A stretch of DNA of 7,373 nucleotides, taken from Methanobacteriota archaeon. GTDB taxonomy: Archaea; Thermoplasmatota; Poseidoniia; Poseidoniales; Poseidoniaceae. The DNA lies in assembly GCA_018662715.1 (NCBI GenBank), contig JABJFP010000038.1:1-7373 (forward strand), in the 5' to 3' direction. The position numbers and the translations under genes were made by a program. Numbering within the stretch: the first letter of the stretch is position 1; every line of letters starts with the position of its first letter. Positions 4,756 through 7,373 of this stretch are shown here, one piece after another. The notes beneath the pieces are model-generated. The model did no database searches. It had not been told where the DNA came from and saw only the letters and a list, made by a program, of their open reading frames with translations.

Positions 4756-7311
4756 ATGAGGGACGGGCTCTGCCCGTGTATCATGTGGGGGGCGACGCTT
4801 TGGCTTGCTCTTGTATCGCTTTGTATCCTCATATGGCGGCCGACATTACACGAACGAAGCCATTCGCTATCAATCGCTTTGCACCTACTGGTTGGGCTGC
4901 CGTTCTTTGCACTTGCAGGATTGTTCATCGTCAACGACGTATCCATTCTCCATGTCGCAGCATTTGGTGGAGAATCACTTCCAATCAAATATCGTTTTGC
5001 CGCTACATGGGCTGCTCGTGAAGGCCCGCTTCTCATGTGGGTGGGGTGGATGGCGCTTCTTTCGTGGCTCTTTAGGCGACCGTTGGAGGGTGAAGCAGGA
5101 GATCTCCGACTCTACCAAACACGGCTTCGACTTTCTCACATCTCTACCTTGGCGTTGTTGTTAATTTCTTTCTCTTTAGATCCCTTCAAACCAACGCCTC
5201 AGTTCTTTTTTGGTAGCGGGCTGAATCCATTGCTACAAACGGATTTGATGGTCATACATCCTCCGCTCATCTTCCTAACCTATGCGCTTTGTTTCCAATT
5301 AACCAGCATTGGTCTCTCCAGTGCTTATCTTAACAGCAACGAAAAAATTCAACAACGAACCCTAGCTGTAGCTCGTCCTGCTCTCATCATTGCCACAATT
5401 GGAATAGGACTTGGAGGTCTCTGGGCTTATCTCATACTGGATTGGGGCGGATATTGGGCTTGGGATCCTGTCGAAACGGGTTCACTTCTTCCATGGCTTG
5501 CACTGGTTGGAATCGTACATTTGCGAACTCGTCCAGGTAAAGTTCAACCCTCAATTTGGTCCGGCGGGGCCATTCTAACAGGGGTTCTTGCTCTTTTTGC
5601 AACAACTGTAACTCGGGCCGGAGGGGTTTGGGCATCGTCCATTCACACCTTTGTTACCAATGATTCTGGCACCTTACCAGAAAACGTGTTTGGTCGTTTA
5701 ATGGTTCTCAAAGATAACCCAGCGGCCACAGAAATTATGACTTACACGACCTGGATGATGATTTTAATCGGCTGCTGGTTTGCTATTCAACGAAGTGAGT
5801 ACCGCAATCAACCTCTCCGCCAATCCACTGTTTGGGTTTCGGCAGTGCCTGCGGGTGTTGCGCTTATTGGAGCGCTTTTCTTTTCAAACATAGAGGGGGT
5901 GTCATGGGATGTGATTCCAGATGCACTTTTCGTGGGATTCCTGCTGCTTCCAATGGGTCTTGCGTATCAAAAGAACACGTCGAAACCGGACATGGCAGAC
6001 TCAGATGTTTGGTCGTACTCAACATTCACCTCTCTGCCACTGCATGGTATTCTCACTGTTCTGATATTCGTCATAACTGAAGACGTCTTCATAACGATGA
6101 TTTTTGCAGCCCTTTTCTTGCCCCTGTATTACGCCCCTTCTGCTCTGTCTGCTTGGCCTTGGGCAGCAGCAGGTGTTGTCATGGGCTTATCGCTGGCATG
6201 GGCCCAAATGTTGGAATTGCCCGTTGCAGCATTTATGTTGGTTACGTTTGTTCTGCCATGGCTTCTTGCTCCAACCCAAGAACAAGATTCACCTTCGATT
6301 AAGAGTAGAAAAATGCAACTGAAGTTGGCTTTGTGGGGTAGCGTCATTGTCGTCAACCTCTATCTTGTATTGACTTGGGTTTTATTGATTTCAAGTATTG
6401 ACGCTATCAATTTCGATGCACACGAGCTCTACGGCGCTCCATTCCTCATGGGGATTGGTGTTTGTTTGTTCTTGTACACGAGAAGAAAAGATGATTCAAC
6501 TCAAAACCTGTATCTTCTTGGAGGCGCAACATTTGTGGCTTTAGTCGGAGCGTTACTCTATCCCGATTCGCTTGGGGCGGATTCCAGCACTCCAATTTCC
6601 CAACAACTTCAACGAGGGCATATTGTCTGGTTTAGCCTCCCATTCTTACTGCTTGCAGGAGCGCCAGTTGGACGCGAAGTAGTTCGGCAAGCAGTAAAGG
6701 CACGCGAAAAAGGAACATTGCTGCGAATACCCTTGGGAGCCCACATCGTACACTTTGGATTGCTCTTGCTACTCCTTGGTCATCTCTCAACCACGACATT
6801 GGTTGACAGAGGGGATGCAAGCCATCGTATCTCGCTGGTCAAGAACGAAATGATTGTTCACGAGGGAATTGGATATGAATTCACTGAACTTCTGTTGGAA
6901 GATGAAGGGTTGGAAGTAGGTGATGGCTTTGTTGGAGTAAAGATCCGAATTTTTGAAATTGACTCTGAGGGTATCCCGAAAGAAATTGGTGAAGTTCAAC
7001 CGGGTATGCTCCGTTTTGATGCTCAATCCCTCCCACGTTCAGAAGTTGATACGTTAACACGATTAACGGGAGATATTGTGTTTATTTTTGACGGTAGCCA
7101 ATCCAATGCCTTGATGCAGACGGTTCAACAAGACGGGCTCGATTCAGTAGAGTTGGTCCGTGTAACCATCTACGTTCTTCCTCATTCCCATGCCGTTTGG
7201 GCGGGCTGGGGCCTGATGATAGGCGGCATGACATTGGTCGCTCTTTCACAGGGTAAAAACGGTTCACTGCCTTCCAATCAAGACGAATTAATCCCTTCAG
7301 AAGAAGAATGA
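4756..7311 (+). CDS. ccmF: CcmF/CcsA-family cytochrome c haem lyase, long form
   Basis: This 851-residue integral membrane protein carries the WWD haem-handling signature, WGGYWAWDPVETGSLLPW (230-247). The expected haem-ligand histidines are present: H168 in IHPPLIF, H255 after the WWD motif, H297 in TRAGGVWASSIHTF, and H663 or H666 in GAHIVHFG. The segment LPIKYRFAATWAAREGPLLMW (75-95) is also CcmF-like. A soluble region at about 685-805 and a final membrane helix (811-830) match the CcmF C-terminus. In System I maturation, CcmF moves haem from CcmE to the CXXCH cysteines of apocytochrome c on the outer face of the membrane. I count roughly twenty hydrophobic segments. Bacterial CcmF is nearer 650 residues, and the extra length is mostly at 350-650. 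Start is uncertain: the ATG at 4756 and the ATG at 4783 (MWGATLWL) both lack a Shine-Dalgarno, and the second gives a cleaner first helix. The stop overlaps a following ATG as ATGA. Confidence 0.92.
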   Translation: MRDGLCPCIMWGATLWLALVSLCILIWRPTLHERSHSLSIALHLLVGLPFFALAGLFIVNDVSILHVAAFGGESLPIKYRFAATWAAREGPLLMWVGWMALLSWLFRRPLEGEAGDLRLYQTRLRLSHISTLALLLISFSLDPFKPTPQFFFGSGLNPLLQTDLMVIHPPLIFLTYALCFQLTSIGLSSAYLNSNEKIQQRTLAVARPALIIATIGIGLGGLWAYLILDWGGYWAWDPVETGSLLPWLALVGIVHLRTRPGKVQPSIWSGGAILTGVLALFATTVTRAGGVWASSIHTFVTNDSGTLPENVFGRLMVLKDNPAATEIMTYTTWMMILIGCWFAIQRSEYRNQPLRQSTVWVSAVPAGVALIGALFFSNIEGVSWDVIPDALFVGFLLLPMGLAYQKNTSKPDMADSDVWSYSTFTSLPLHGILTVLIFVITEDVFITMIFAALFLPLYYAPSALSAWPWAAAGVVMGLSLAWAQMLELPVAAFMLVTFVLPWLLAPTQEQDSPSIKSRKMQLKLALWGSVIVVNLYLVLTWVLLISSIDAINFDAHELYGAPFLMGIGVCLFLYTRRKDDSTQNLYLLGGATFVALVGALLYPDSLGADSSTPISQQLQRGHIVWFSLPFLLLAGAPVGREVVRQAVKAREKGTLLRIPLGAHIVHFGLLLLLLGHLSTTTLVDRGDASHRISLVKNEMIVHEGIGYEFTELLLEDEGLEVGDGFVGVKIRIFEIDSEGIPKEIGEVQPGMLRFDAQSLPRSEVDTLTRLTGDIVFIFDGSQSNALMQTVQQDGLDSVELVRVTIYVLPHSHAVWAGWGLMIGGMTLVALSQGKNGSLPSNQDELIPSEEE

Positions 7312-7373
7312 ATTCTTCCAATGGAATTATGAAGGGGGGGTCGGTCGCCGAAACATCCCCTTTGGAGGCATTA
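7308..7373 (+). CDS. possible start of a downstream gene, cut by window edge
   Basis: An ATG overlaps the ccmF stop (ATGA) and opens a frame of 22 codons to the right edge, beginning MNSSNGIMKGGSVAETSPLE. A second in-frame ATG lies at 7329, and the frame includes a run of seven G (7334-7340). The overlap fits translational coupling to ccmF, so another cytochrome c maturation gene is a reasonable guess. Too little is visible to name a family. The GGAGG at 7364-7368 could instead serve a start just beyond the window, in which case this frame is not real. Confidence 0.4.
   Translation, partial: MNSSNGIMKGGSVAETSPLEAL
7364..7368 (+). promoter_or_regulatory. possible Shine-Dalgarno for a gene starting just past the window
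   Basis: GGAGG lies five nt from the right edge, at the correct distance for a start codon within the first few bases beyond it. It competes with the ATGA-coupled start at 7308 as the beginning of the next gene. Confidence 0.3.

Noticed and set aside
4743..5021. A 92-codon plus-strand frame starting MSKANEGRALPV between the reductase and ccmF.
   Set aside because: It overlaps the ccmF N-terminal region in another frame, lacks a Shine-Dalgarno and shows no family features, while the ccmF frame encodes the expected membrane helices and CcmF motifs.

Overview
The window is a compact stretch of microbial genome, most likely archaeal. I favour a marine Thermoplasmatota-type archaeon (for example the Poseidoniales), but this is an inference. 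It rests on the archaeal-style geranylgeranyl reductase, the archaeal-looking spacing and possibly leaderless starts, and the combination of a quinone-type UbiA/UbiD pair with a CcmF-type cytochrome c maturation protein. No ribosomal RNA, tRNA or other decisive marker is present, and some bacteria carry all of these families.

Layout: (1) 1-302, minus strand: a MazG/HisE-like pyrophosphohydrolase whose C-terminus runs off the left edge. (2) 303-492: a non-coding gap with competing small inverted repeats and a reading frame broken by tandem stops. (3) 493-3458, minus strand: a two-gene operon, a long UbiD-family prenylated-FMN decarboxylase followed by a UbiA-family aromatic prenyltransferase. 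The two overlap through a TAATG junction. (4) 3459-3494: a 36-nt divergent spacer holding a Shine-Dalgarno sequence for each direction and an inverted repeat. (5) 3495-7311, plus strand: a geranylgeranyl reductase-family flavoprotein, then an 851-residue CcmF/CcsA-family haem lyase. (6) 7308-7373: the possible start of one more plus-strand gene, cut by the right edge.

Read together, genes 3 to 5 look like a respiratory-quinone and cytochrome c locus. UbiD would remove the ring carboxylate, UbiA would attach the polyprenyl tail, and the geranylgeranyl reductase could saturate double bonds in that tail, or in archaeal membrane lipids. CcmF would attach haem to the c-type cytochromes that accept electrons from the quinol. 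Sequence details of UbiA and UbiD resemble the MqnP/MqnL proteins of the futalosine menaquinone route more than lipid enzymes. The other futalosine genes and the UbiX-type partner that makes prenylated FMN are not in view.

I see no mobile element, CRISPR array or phage gene. The features most worth a second look are the divergent spacer, the apparent repeat of the UbiD C-terminal unit, the large CcmF, and the odd open frame in the left intergenic gap.
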